From Symbiodinium natans (taxonomy: Eukaryota; Sar; Dinophyceae; Suessiales; Symbiodiniaceae): 64,000 nt of DNA. The stretch lies in contig CAJNDS010002504.1 of the NCBI GenBank assembly GCA_905221605.1, positions 62,001 through 126,000 of the forward strand. Reading direction: 5' to 3'. The notes beneath the pieces are model-generated. The model saw only the letters and a list, made by a program, of their open reading frames with translations. It searched no databases and was not told the DNA's origin. Positions within the stretch are counted from its first letter, which is position 1. Every line of letters starts with the position of its first letter. The position numbers and the translations under genes are program-made. This document shows, piece by piece, positions 32,777-44,764 of this stretch.

Positions 32777-32869
32777 CTGTTGGGTAGTAGGGAATGAGGG
32801 AATGAGGTAGGAACCCTATATCATCCCTTGAAGGGTATGTCTATAGGGTCGTTCCCTACTAACCAACAG
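32777..32869. mobile_element. Family B foldback element, copy 1
   Basis: Terminal inverted repeats CTGTTGGGTAGTAGGGAA and TTCCCTACTAACCAACAG bound a 93-bp unit whose middle (ACCCTATATCATCCCTTGAAGG) is itself semi-palindromic. No clear target duplication. Confidence 0.75.
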
Positions 32870-34585
32870 TAAGTTTGATGAAAGTCCGGAGTTCCGAAGC
32901 CTCAGCGCAAAAAGCTTCTTTACCGACCCAGCGGCCCGTGTCGAATGGAGTGCCCACTGCAATCCGGTAGCCCAAAGTCTCGGCACAGCAGCAGTAGAGG
33001 CTCTTATGCTTGTGGGTTACGCGTTCAGGAATCTGCTGTTGCCGCATGGGGTGTCATGCTATGTGTTTTATACATCTGGTTAAACATGCAATGCTTCGAG
33101 ATTGAGATGATAAAGCAGGCTGTTAGAGCTTGAGCTGTGGCGCTCCAAAGACACATGCGAAGAAACCCAGGTTTGACCCTGCACTCCCGGACCTCCCCCT
33201 TAGGCACCCACAGTTGGGGCGAGGGCGATAGAAGTCCATTGGACCTTGCTGACAAGAGGTCGAGAAAGATGCAGGCAAAGAACATCGGCACTTCCAAATG
33301 TCCAGCTTTGAAGGTGGTTTGGGACCCTCTGAGAACCTTTTTGCGAACCTCGGGGAACCTTTGAGGCTACAGAAGTCTCTATGCAAAACACCTGAGTACA
33401 CTGGCTGATCATCAACAGCTAAAACTCTTTGTCCAAAGTAAGAAGCAAGTTCTTGTGCAGAAGCCCCTGTACCACTTCAGCAGCCCGGCAGGCGAGTCAA
33501 ACACAAAAGTGCGACACGTGACGCGGGACGAAAGCTAGTGGAGGGAGTCCAGAATTACGAGTATCTGGCGTGCATTTTCGAGAGACGCGGAGAATTCCGA
33601 ACAATGATTCTCCAAGCCCAGTGAAGGACATGGGTTTCGATGGCGGGAACTTCCAAAATCCTGTTTCGGCATCTTTGGACCGCGCAGGGGGCGGCTGGAG
33701 TGCCATAGGGCTTTTTGAGGAACATGTTGCGGGGGGAGGGCACCAACGACGAGTTTCTTGGGGCGTGCCTGTAGAATCGAAGGCCGCTTTCCAAGGGTTC
33801 AGAGGCCTGTGTGCCGGGGGTGATGGGGGGGTGGCGGGGGAGGAATGAAGATAGCAAAGAGCATGCATGAAAAGCAAAGCAACTAAACTAAACAATCCCA
33901 AACCTCACCAAACATGAGGTTTAACTTTATGTTTGAATGAAAAGTAGGTAGGAACCAACAAATACGCAAGCCAAAGCTGCTGGTACCTTTTAACACACAA
34001 GTTCTAAGCAACGCAAAGCCTGGCTTTGATCAACTCCTTGAACCAAGCAAAAGCAAAGAACCAAGAAGCATGATTTTGCTAGAGCTGGTGGGTAAAAAAC
34101 CCAGCTCGATCACGCAACTTCTGGGTCGAACGGGAGAAGCATGTCCTAGAAATTGAAAGATGCTCGCCAGCTTTGACGGAAGCACAACGAAGCCCGCTTC
34201 GACAGCAAATCAAGTTCGCGTATCTCATGCCGCTGTCAAGATAACTGCGGATCAAGCATGCAATATTATTGACAGCGCTCTCAACAAGGGGCAAGGGCCG
34301 TCCAAGCATGGCAACATGTGCACATGGTCTTGGTCGTCCTGCTGTCGCCAACTCTTAAGCAACATCTGCAAGCACCTGAAGAACAATGGCAATTGGCTAA
34401 AAATACCCGTTGGGCACGGGCCAAGGGGTTAAGCCACAAATATATTTGGACAAAAGTCTTGGGGCCAACACTTTCCAAGGATATATCTTGATTTGTATAT
34501 AAATTTCAGGCTTGGGCCCCTCCGCGGGAAGCAAAAACTGACCTACAGGAAGCTGAGACAGGTCTATGATGAACAGGGCCCCTGT

Positions 34586-34833
34586 GGATAAAATCCTGAG
34601 GCCCGACCGGCCAACTGCTCTATAAGCTTCGGCCTGGAAATCGCCTGTTGTTTGTCGGTTTTCTATGTTTTCAGACAGGAAAGATTACCCTGGATAAAAT
34701 CCTTGGGCTTGACCCTATATACCTTCAATGACCGACCCAAGCAGGCCTAACATGCACCCATCTTCCTTGGATAGAATCCTAGGAATCTGCCCAGACACAG
34801 CCCTGATAAAAACCTAGCTCGGGATAACATCGG
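34586..34833. repeat. Spaced palindromic GGATAAAATCC motifs
   Basis: GGATAAAATCC occurs at 34586 and 34692, GGATAGAATCC at 34769, and weaker forms at about 34803 and 34822. Each is a short hairpin (GGAT-AAA-ATCC) followed by a T/G-G-G-C-like tail. Spacing shrinks from 106 to about 20-50 bp. Non-coding. Confidence 0.7.
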
Positions 34834-35431
34834 AGGCTTAAATCCCGCAATTTCAGCCAGGCATAACCGACCCCTATGCTAAAAGAACCAAGACACTTCC
34901 CATCTGCGAAACGCGAGGCCCAGCAAGTCCAGGCGGGCTGTGTTGATGCCCGGCCTGGGTAGCCCGCACATTGCCCGGCAAATCTAAGCACAGGGACTTC
35001 GGAATACCCAGGAATACGTCTACCCGGACGCTTCACAGGGACTTGCCGTCAAGGATGCTTCAGAGCACCAAAACCTCCTGAGTTCCAGTGGAAGGCAAGG
35101 GGCATAGATCCACCAGCGGACCAAATCGGACGGGCAGTGGTGTTGGGCTTGCTGATCCTTGGATGTGCTTGGGGTCTCGGGCTTTGGTGTTCAGAAGAGG
35201 CCTGCGGTTTCAAAGGATGTGTCTCTTCCGCTTCTGAGGGTGTTCGGTCGCCGCTACCGCTGCCGTCATAATGTTTCCAACGACTCATCTACCGAGTCAC
35301 ACGCCCCCCGTTTGGTAAGCCATCCCTCAGTGTCGCTACAACGACTACAAACTACAAACCCATCTGATTCAGAGGTAGCATCTCCACGGACACGACGCAG
35401 GCAAAGGTTTGACCGCATTCAGCTGGACAGC

Positions 35432-35544
35432 CCGGTGTAGGGAGCCCGGGAGGAGGAGGACTGGGAGGAGGACCAGCAGGAGGAGGACCAGCAGGAGGAG
35501 GAGGAGGCGGAGGAGGCGGAGGCGGAGGAGGAGAAGGACCGCCT
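35432..35544 (-). CDS. Possible proline-rich exon
   Basis: After the acceptor ATCTTTCAG the frame encodes a run of proline with AGPPP repeats, then PGLPTPGCPAECGQTF. The complementary GGA/GGC repeats are low complexity, so either strand could be chance. A GC donor is placed at CACCGG|GCTGTC. Confidence 0.35.
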
Positions 35545-37966
35545 CCTGAAAGATCCCGCATGGTGATGTTTGCTGGCGTTCCAGCGAGCCCACTGCGCCC
35601 ACTAGGGAGCGCCGGCAGGGGCGGAGAAGGCAGGGCAGCCAGCACTTCGACCTGCGCTGTATGCCATGCCGCCCCCAAATCCAAACACCTCTGAGGTAAC
35701 ACAAAACCGACACCCTCATCTCCAACACCCCTTTGAGCCCCCCGAGCAGGAAACTTCTCTCCCTGCACCACCCGTAGATGCGTCATGTCCGAAACCCTCA
35801 AGGCGAAAGATCCCCAAAAACAAGCACTAGGCACATCCAGTCACAAAACATGAACCGAAACGACCTCCCCTTCAGATGGGGGGGGCTGTGTGGGACCCTT
35901 TGGTATGTCTGCTAAAGACACAAAGGTGATTTTTCATGCAAAGGATGTACAGGGAACTTATTCTGCTTCTCGCACTTCGCTTGTGGAATTCACTTTCTGT
36001 TGTCGTCATGGTGGTCCAAACACAAGTTTATTAAAACCAGTCTGCGTAAGAATCAACGAGAGCCAACAAAATACGGCCGCATATGCTCTCGGACCGGTAG
36101 AATGCAAGTTTTGCTAAGCACTCTAGCCGTTGCCCCTTTCATACTGCTCATCCTCACAACGCTTTGACGGTGCGACAGCAGAAACAATGGGCTATGCTCA
36201 CGGCTTCCAGGCATACACTATGCAATTTAGTATATGCTTAGTCTACATACAGTCCACATTGACCCTTCGTTTCTAAGTCCGGTGTGAGCTTGAGCGCCGT
36301 TTGACAATCTTGACGCATGTCATGTCTCTCCTTACCGTACTTCCTTACACGTATTACCACAGGCAATCGCGACTTCAGCAACATTACCACCGGCACTAAA
36401 CCAGAGCATCGTAGATGTTGTTTGCCCTGCTGCCCTTCGAGTCTTGTCAGTGGAGCGTGAATGCTTGTAGGCAATCGGGCAATCAACGCCTGGAAAAGAA
36501 AAATCCTGCTAGGACTGTGAGGTGCTAACAAGATGCTGTTTGTGAGCTCGCTTCGGCTGGGGTGGCGTTGTCCTTTATCCCATGACTTCATGGGCTCATG
36601 AGTCGACGGCACGAGACCAATCATAGGACCTTACTCGCAGCCGATTACCCAACCCGAAACCCTACGAGTAGAAACAACACCTTGCGCCTCCTTTAGCTCT
36701 GGCCCGGCGCGCGCCGAAGGTGCGCCCCTGACACACAAAGTTATCTTCCGGCTTGAGGTGTAGTGCTCTGCACTCCGTGGTTTCTTCGGGATGGCGGCGG
36801 TCAAAAGCAGCATGCAGCATACAGCTCCAACCTGAAATTCCAAGGCCCCAAACGTGACATCAGCCCTCAAGGGCCCCTGGCTGCTGCCTGTCGGCACGAA
36901 ACCTTTGACAGTATATGTAGGACACTTCTACTAAAGCGTAGAGAGCCCTGGGCACCAACACTCACAGCACTTTTTCAGGCTACCGCCTTCTCTGAATCCC
37001 GCAGTAATCACCGTGTCCCACTGCCCTCACTACTCCCCCAAAAACAGTAAAGTGGAAGCCTCGGCTGGAAAGCCACTACAAGGAACAGGCCAGAGAGCAG
37101 GAGGAACGCCAAGCCAAGGGCCTACAAGCTGTCGGTGTGGGAGGTTGGGCTTCCGGGAGCGCGGGATGGAGGTCTCCCAAAATGCGCGCACTGTCATAAG
37201 AAGCTAAGCGACATGCACACATGCCTGCATCCGATGTGGGGGGGGGGGGGGGAGAATACTTCACACCTACATATTGCATGCACACAAACATCTGCCTGCA
37301 AACGCAAGCACGGACGTGCGTATGTCCACGGGCTCGCTAGATCGGTACATCGGGGCAAGACATTTTTAGCAAGTGCTACTGTGGACCAAGGGGCAGCGGC
37401 ACTGCGAATCCATGACGCCTGCAGGTTTTTCGGTTCCGGGGCTGTGGTTCATTGGCGATCATGGCTCCACAATTTAGTGTAGCCAGCATTTGGCTTGACA
37501 TTATTTAGGTCAGGGTGCTTGCAGGTTGTGGGTTTCTGGCCGGGTTTCAAGCTTGATAATATAATTCGAATCCGTGCCTTTGTGCTGGCCAAGACAGCAG
37601 ATCAGCAAGACTCTGGTCTGAAGATCACCCAAGGCATTAGAAATTCTCAAGCGGTTGGCGTTGCTACTTCACCGTATCTTGGGACTTGTACTATACATGA
37701 CAGATACAGCGGATGCTCACTGACAGCCTAACAAGATGTAGCTAGCTTTTCCATCTGTGCTGCCGTTGTAAACTGCAAAGGACACAGACCCTAGCAGTAC
37801 CACAAACTGTTCGGCCTGCGGCTGTGGAGTGTGTGCATGTGCAACTCGAGTAACCAACCTGATTTGTTGGGCTCACTTGTCCAGGCTAAAGCAAAGCAGA
37901 AAAGGAAAAGCTTGCAATGGAAGCAGCCGGTATCGGTATCTTTCTTTCGGCCAATCTTCGGCTCGC

Positions 37967-38075
37967 CAATGTACCCTGAAGATCCCTGATGCCTAAGGCT
38001 CCCGTGGGGCAAACATTCTTTGAAAAGGCTGTAGGCTTGACCTTGCCCCGGCTTGGGCGCCACAGATTCTGTCAT
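37967..38075 (-). CDS. Possible first exon starting with ATG
   Basis: An ATG right after the acceptor-like CAACGAGCC opens MTESVAPKPGQGQAYSLFKE then CLPHGSLRHQGSSGYI, ending ATT G|GCGAGC (GC donor). No partner exon is found downstream. Confidence 0.35.
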
Positions 38076-39249
38076 GGCTCGTTGGTGAGCAAAGAAATCT
38101 GATGATGCAACACGCATGCAGCTGAACGATCTCAAGGCTACTTCAAGAGCCGAGGGGGTTGCATGGCATCGGGGTATCGGAGGAGCTTGCCGGGTCAGGC
38201 GGCAACCAATCTAGATGTTCCGCCTCCTTGCGACACTTAGACCCCTTAGCTTATGATCTGCAGTGGTTCCTGATCCCAAACCCCACCCGTCTAGACCCTA
38301 GCCCGGGAGAAAGCTCTTTGCTAACCAAAGCGGCGGATCGCTTTCTGGAAGCTCCGGTAGCATGGGTCCACCATCCACCGGACAGCGTCGCAGCGCAAGG
38401 CAGTTATGGGTTTCCGGTAGATCATCAAGTTTTCTCGGTTTAGCTTTGGGATTTCGGGCACTTTCGGGTGAAGGTGAGTTTTGGAGCTTTTTTGGGGGTC
38501 ACTGATCGGCCGGGGAGTTCGGTCTCTGCGCACAGAGATGGACAAGGCCTACTGCACATAGCACTGTCTGGGCCGTGCCGTTGTTGCCTGAGCACCCCTG
38601 AACATCCTGTGCGCGATACATGACATGGGCCCCGTGCCTGCAGAGTCGTTCAATCTTTGCAACATGGCGACGAGAAGCTCAGCCGATTATACTGTGTATC
38701 TAGGACTTCCTAATTTCACCACTGTTCTGTAACTTAAACTTGCCCTATGTGCAAACCCTGAAGCCGACCCCAAAACCCCAAGAATTGCACTGAAGTCCCG
38801 GGCAGCGCCAACGTGAAAATGCCAGAAGCGCTCCTCCGCTGGATGGGGTCTCGGCTTCGACTTTCAGATGGTTTCAGTTCACGCCGCTTCTCTTCGACAG
38901 TGTGCTGTCAGACACGCCATGCACCAGATTCTGGGTAGTCGCATGCTAGACAGGTTTGCCCAAGCATTTAGGCCTTTAGCTGCGTTTGTAAGACCTCCCT
39001 CGGGAGGTGAAGGTATACACCTGCTACCCGGCTGGATGAAACCTTGCATTAAACAACCCTGTTGCATCACAAGACCGACTTTGGCATCTCGTTGAGGATG
39101 TCACGAAGCAGGGCCCTGGCCCTAGCACTTCTGCTCAGCCAACCTACTCGGCGATTGGTGAACCCCCTTGAAAAAACCTAAGCAGGCCTTCACGCATGTC
39201 CGAAGGACATGCAAAGCATGCATCCCTACCCAAACAAAGCCAAACACTT

Positions 39250-39351
39250 GGGGGTTTCCTAAACTAGGGGTACCTTGTTGGGGTTCTGATTATAGGGGGA
39301 TACTACCATTTGGGAATCTTTTTGGGGGTCCCCCTATTTTCGTAAACCCCC
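39250..39351. mobile_element. Family C element, copy 1
   Basis: About 102 bp bounded by GGGGGTTT and AAACCCCC. The interior TAGGGGTACCTTGTTGGGGTT and CCCCTATTTTCGTAAA matches the copy at 40113-40217. No target duplication is evident. Confidence 0.7.
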
Positions 39352-39429
39352 AAATCATGCATCCCCATTTCTCGACCAGGCTGCGGAAGCCCGGACTTCA
39401 GCGCTTGGGGCCCAAAAAAGCCCCCTAAC

Positions 39430-39537
39430 TTTGGGATGTTCCCCCAAACACTAGCAGCCCTTATATAGTAGGGATTATGGTACGGGGTTTCTACAATCAT
39501 TGTTAAGGACTGTTAGTCCAAGGGGGGAACATCCCAA
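39430..39537. mobile_element. Family A foldback element, intact copy 2
   Basis: Ends are TTTGGGATGTTCCCCC and GGGGGGAACATCCCAA, 108 bp. CCCCTAAC lies directly on both sides (39422-39429 and 39538-39545), an exact 8-bp target duplication. The interior AGGGATTATGGTACGGGG and TTAAGGACTGTTAG gives the best view of the family consensus. Confidence 0.9.
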
Positions 39538-40112
39538 CCCCTAACAGCATGCCGAGAAGCGAAGGCGCAAAGCCGCGCTCGGCAGGTGCTCGGAGCGACC
39601 CTCAGTTTTTGGTTGTTACAATTTCTGTTTCACCGGTTGTTTCACGGCTGGTGGCAGCTTTCATTGCTTCTGGTTTTGCCACCCAAGAGTTTGTTCTCGA
39701 TTGATATCTTTGCCTAGAATTGACATCTGACCAGCTTTGGCAGTCTCTCCAAGTTCGTACTCACTAGAAGCGACCGCTACCTGTGGATACCTTATTTGGT
39801 CTAGGGGTCAAGTTGAGAAGGCAGATTTGGGGTGCAGCGGTCTCTGCACCACCGCCACCTTCGGGTTAGCACTTTCCTATACTTCCTAGAGCCTACTGTT
39901 TCAAGGCATGTGCTTTCACAAAGGGGCTAAAACCTTCAAGTGCTGTGACCTTACTTGGCTGCGGGTTTTCTCACTAGCTTCACCAGCAGAGTTTACGATG
40001 GAAATGCCTAGTGCAAGAACCCCACTTGCCCTCAAGGCCTCGAGAGTGTCAGCCGGGGCAAGCCGTAAACCATGAAGCGGACCCTGTAGACTCTCCATAT
40101 AGTCATCCTTAT

Positions 40113-40217
40113 GGGGGCTTTCGACATTAGGGGTACCTTATTGGGGTCCTTATTATAAGGTAAATAATCCTACTATTTGGGGTCTATTGGGGGTGTCCCC
40201 TATTCTCGTAAACCCCC
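40113..40217. mobile_element. Family C element, copy 2
   Basis: About 105 bp from GGGGG to CCCCC, with TAGGGGTACCTTATTGGGGT and CCCCTATTCTCGTAAACCCC shared with copy 1 about 870 bp away. TTAT flanks both ends, a possible 4-bp duplication. Confidence 0.7.
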
Positions 40218-41352
40218 TTATAAGTAAGTCCCTAGGTCCTGCGAACTTCTTATCCAAGGGCTCCGCGTGCGGCCTGCCAGGCCACGCCTGATTCGTCCAG
40301 GGCATGCGTAGCTTCGGGGTTTTTGGGTTCAGCAGCTTCGGGATTTCTAGCAAGCTTTCCACCAGAACTCATCTCCCACCATGCAGCATATAGATTAGCC
40401 GGGTGCAGGATTCAATTCAAGGATTGGGGAGCACAGGGTGGCTGATGTGCGGCAGAAGAGGCATCTGGCACTCGTAGGGCAGGGAGCCCTGTCAAGAACA
40501 CTTTGATTCGAGGTGCTTGTGGAGCAGGCTACGCGATAAAGAGTCACTTGAGCTGTGTTTTCTTGCAATGTACATAATGGAAACCTGGAGCACAAGAGCA
40601 GCGTCGTAAACCCTTGGACTCCTGGAACCCCACTTCTTGAAACGGGAACCCTCCGCTAGGTCACCCCATCCCGCCCATGATCCACACCTATGGTTTTGCT
40701 ATCTTTGCCTCTGCTTGAGCATGTGCTTGTTCCTCGGAACAATCCAGTGAAAACTTTACTCTGCTCTAAACGGCTATGTGATCAAAGCTACTCTTTAAAC
40801 AAAAAGTAGCGCTTCTTGTCATGTGCATTATTGCTTCTGAACTAGATGTCATAGGGGAAGATCGACACCGACTGAAGTCGAACAAATGGGCTTTGTTAAG
40901 AAACCAGCTCAATACTTGCGGACGTAAGTCTACCGAATACAGGTTTGAGCCCGCCCGCACAGATTTCCCGCAGTCCCTTCAAGTGTCCCACCGGACATAG
41001 GTAAACATGTTTAGGGTTTCTAAGATTTTTTGCTGGAGCTTCAGTGGCGCAAAGGCTTCCGCAATCCATTTTGCATGCTTCCACACACACAGTGCCACGC
41101 TCACTTCGGATATCCGCATTTCAAGAATTGTCTACTGGGGGTTCATTCGTGTTAAGAGACAGATGCTGTGCCTGCAACGCCTCACGCCAATTGTCTACTA
41201 GCGGATTATTAGCGCCTTGAAACAACGCGGCTCCTTGCCACTCTCTCGCTCTTCCTCTTCTTCCTCTCCCTCGTTTTCCACACTTCGTCCCAGCTCTAGC
41301 CATTAAGCCCGGGATCAGTACCTGGAACCCCGAAACCCTATAGCACCAAACA

Positions 41353-41664
41353 ATGCCACCAAGGCCGAACACCCCGTCCCCCGCTCTGTACCCGGGTCGA
41401 TTGGAGCACCTGGTTCAGCCCGGAGAACCATCCTTAGTTGAGGCTTTGCAGAGGGTGTGGGATCAGGTGCCGGGATTGAGATTTCATGCTCGATTGGTTA
41501 GAGGGCACATGGGCCACTCATGTTGGCTGCCTCAATGGCTTGGGGTGTGTCCACATGTAATCTACATGACAATACCGAACCCCGCACCTGAGTTGAACCC
41601 TGAAGAGCGAATGCGTTTTTGCATCTGGATTGTAGGGCATCCCCCTGCCTGGACTGAATGCTAA
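41353..41664 (+). CDS. Candidate intronless small ORF (unknown)
   Basis: ATG to TAA, 103 residues, with RLEHLVQPGEPSLVEALQRV and NPAPELNPEERMRFCIWIVG. Composition is natural but the length is within chance expectation and it opposes the main strand. Confidence 0.3.
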   Translation: MPPRPNTPSPALYPGRLEHLVQPGEPSLVEALQRVWDQVPGLRFHARLVRGHMGHSCWLPQWLGVCPHVIYMTIPNPAPELNPEERMRFCIWIVGHPPAWTEC

Positions 41665-42590
41665 ACCCCTAAACGGTAAGCATCCGGAACCCCGTACAGG
41701 CAACTCTTCTCAAGAGCAGCGTCGTACCAGTTTCTGCTTCAGCTGCTCGTCCGGCTCGGCATTGGCCTGTCCAAGGGTCCGGGGTTAAGGTCGACAGGTT
41801 ACAGGGTTTTGGGTTGGTCTTAGGTTTCAGAGAAGCCCAAGGATGCTTTAAGACCATCATTCGCATTCATTCGCTGCCAGGCAGGCTAGTGGCCTCTTTG
41901 GCCGAGACATCGACGATCTGAGCTTGGACAAGGCACCTCGCTCACTGGAGCGATAAAATTGAAGAAACCCAATCCCGTAGAGGACCTAATGATGCAACCG
42001 TAATATTTTTTGGCTGCCGCATGCCAGCATTTCACGCAGCACCGACAGCTTGCCTTCCTGGAATATCCTGGAATTTCCGGGACACCCTGCGCAGAATAAA
42101 ATGTAGCATATGCATGCGACCTGTGAAGTCAAAACGCCTGAGATAGTTGTCTGTTCGGCCTTCCGCCATATTGAGGCGAAACCCGGGAGCGGCGCAGGAG
42201 GCCCTTCGTGAAGAGGGGTGGGAAGATCTGCCTCAAAGTCGCAAAGCCCTGTGCTTGTGCTCTGCGCTCGGAAAAAAAAGCCGATCCCCGTGACGGTGTG
42301 CAAGGCAGCAAGGCACAGAGACGCATCCAAATGCCTACCAAGCTGAAAAGAAAGCCCAGGCTGCGACCAGTCTTTCCACACCTGCAACACAGATCATTTT
42401 CAGGACTTGGAGTCCCGATGTGGGAACTCCAGCACGAAGCAAGATCGTTCGTGAGCTCTGACATCTTGTTTTCCACATCCCACTGAAAACTAGCTGCCCC
42501 ACATCAAAGCCTCTGGTCAAACCTTCGGCTCAAACCCTGCCGACCTCCAGCACTCGAAGCAAGGCACTCTCACCGCCTTCAGGTCCATAC

Positions 42591-42650
42591 TTTGGGATGT
42601 TCCCCCTTATACTAACCCTTACGAGGGATCATAGTACCCCCTACAACCAA
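42591..42650. mobile_element. Family A foldback element, left half
   Basis: Begins TTTGGGATGTTCCCCCTTAT and keeps ACGAGGGATCATAGTACCCC; the right terminal repeat is missing. Confidence 0.75.
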
Positions 42651-44028
42651 TCTGGGACCCTCTATTGGAGCTGAAGAAGGCCCTGAAGCCATGAAACCTG
42701 TACGGCAAAAGCATTCCAGGGTGGCCCTGAAAATTTTTAGGGCCTGTTTTGAGCCAGCTGACAAGAAGCCACAGGGAATCGCTTCACTTAATTCGCTACC
42801 CTTTCGGTTTGCTCGCGAAAGCACCCACCCGAACAGCATCCAATAAAGACACTTTGCACGCTTCACCTTTGGCAGTTGGCTTCCGGGATTTGAGAAAAAC
42901 GACAGAAACATGGAGTGGCATGACGAACATGACAAGAGGCTTCCTGGGCAGCCGAGGTCCAGGCGCTCCTGTTCTGAAGGACTGGCCAGGTTCCGGAGCC
43001 ACAGCCGGCCTGAGCTTTCATGCTATGTCGTGCCGCACGACATCCGCTACCTCCGCTGTAGACGATCGGCCATGCGTGGACATCTTGTCCCAGCAACGTC
43101 ACTTCACAATCTGAGCAAAAAAAGGTAGCAGGTTGAAGAATTTCAGCATGAGTGTGTTTCAATATCGTTTCAGGTTTGGCTGGGCAGGCGGGGCCCTAGT
43201 AGCAGCCAGCTTGCATTATGCCATGTTCTCAGAGAACGCAACAGTCTGCACGCTGCAATATGAGTCATGATCACTCGCTCGCAACCACACGGCCCCGCGG
43301 TAGTCATGCAGATGCGCACTATCTTGTTCCCACTTCTTGCCTCCGAACCAGGAACATAGTCAGGGCCCTGAAGACGAGCTTAGCTTGATTGCACGACGTT
43401 CCGGAAAACCGCTAGTGTGCAACTACAGGCTAGGAGTTCAGACCCAGCTTCTCGAAGGTCTCTGGCAGCAGCTCCTGATTTGATGGTGCTAGCACACAGG
43501 GCTGAATCAGTCGAAGCTGAACATGGAAAACCATGGAGCCTAAGAAATCCGCAGAAAGCTACAGCGAAACTGTTCATGGGGCTGACATGTCACACTGCGA
43601 GGTGTGTCTCACTCTACCAACATCCACCACAGGCGACTAGCAAACTGTTGGACACCTCAGCGTCACGCAACCTACGTAAGAACGAGAGAACCTGTTGTAG
43701 ACTGAGGTCTAATTCTACGTCTGATTTCGTGCCCCGACAGAAGTAGCACTTGTGGCCGAGCTCTTGATGCGATCACAGTGACCCCTTAACCATCCTTTTG
43801 CCTCCAGATTGGGGCCCTTTTACATCCAGGCCTCTGAAGTCTGCCGGGTAAGTATGCTGACACACAGGCGCAAGGCACAAACCCAGCACTCGCAACAAGG
43901 GAAATACAGATTGAGGCCCTAAATCTTAAAACCCCGAGCATCCCCAAGCCATCTTTTGCACCAGACCATCCGAAGCAACACTCTGAGGTCCCTGAGCCCT
44001 CAACCATTCTAAGCCCAAAGCCCGGGTC

Positions 44029-44212
44029 CTGCAAAGTGGAGCGGAACTGTGCAACTTCTGACGTGGCACCAGGCTTGGCCTGGAGCCACGTGCTGACGGG
44101 GGGGTTGGCTGCACGAACCTGTCCTCTCTGGTCCTCTACAAGGATCCGCTGGGTCTCGTTTGTTACTTGTTGCTCTGGGCCCACGTACCGAATTGTGCAA
44201 GATGTCGCTCGC
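44029..44212 (-). CDS. Probable exon (unknown)
   Basis: It reads TIRYVGPEQQVTNETQRILV then EDQRGQVRAANPPVSTWLQ, natural composition, from CCAAG|G to a GA donor (TTGCAG|GACCCG). The opposite strand is open too. Confidence 0.45.
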
Positions 44213-44402
44213 CTTGGCATGGCAACTTGACGTGAAAGAGAGAATCTCACGAAATCGAAAAGGCAAAACCGCAGCTGCAAAGCACGGTCGCTGTGAATAA
44301 CAGGAAACAAGATAGCACACGGGACGTCACATGCTGTGCAAAGGACAGAAGAACTCGAGCGCAAATTTCAGAACAACTCGAGCACAAATGGCTCTGATAG
44401 TT

Positions 44403-44647
44403 CTAGAACCGTGGCTGCTTCCTCTTTGGGGCTCCAGCCATGTGTAGTCGGATGATAACCACCTGGCAGTGACTTCCCTGAAGTCTAAATTGAACCGGTA
44501 GAGGAACACACTTCCATATGACCTGAGCGTCCCCGAGCCGAACGTGTTCCATTGACTTGGAACCTACTGGGGTAGAGAGTTGGCGGTGCACCCGAAGATG
44601 GGTGACACGTGCATGAAGAACACGCCAGACCGGCATCAGTGGTGATG
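44403..44647 (-). CDS. Terminal exon (unknown, beta-rich)
   Basis: It reads LMPVWRVLHARVTHLRVHRQ, later LGDAQVIWKCVPLPVQFRL and IIRLHMAGAPKRKQPRF to TAG, with G/C-ending codons and alternating strands. The acceptor is CCTCGCAG. Confidence 0.5.
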
Positions 44648-44683
44648 CTGCGAGGCACCTCGGTCCCGAAAATGTTGGGTCTC

Positions 44684-44764
44684 CTACTTTAGGTTCCGGC
44701 AAAAGTTAAAGATGTTATCCCGCAGGTCGATTCTGCGCAGGGTTTGCCGCAGTGGACAGGAACG
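44684..44764 (-). CDS. LRR exon ending in a stop
   Basis: After GAGTGGTAG it reads CPLRQTLRRIDLRDNIFNFC then RNLK and TAG, 27 codons. LRRIDLRDN is a canonical LRR strand. A GA donor at CGG|GATAAC would make it internal. Confidence 0.55.
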   Translation of the reverse strand, partial: RSCPLRQTLRRIDLRDNIFNFCRNLK

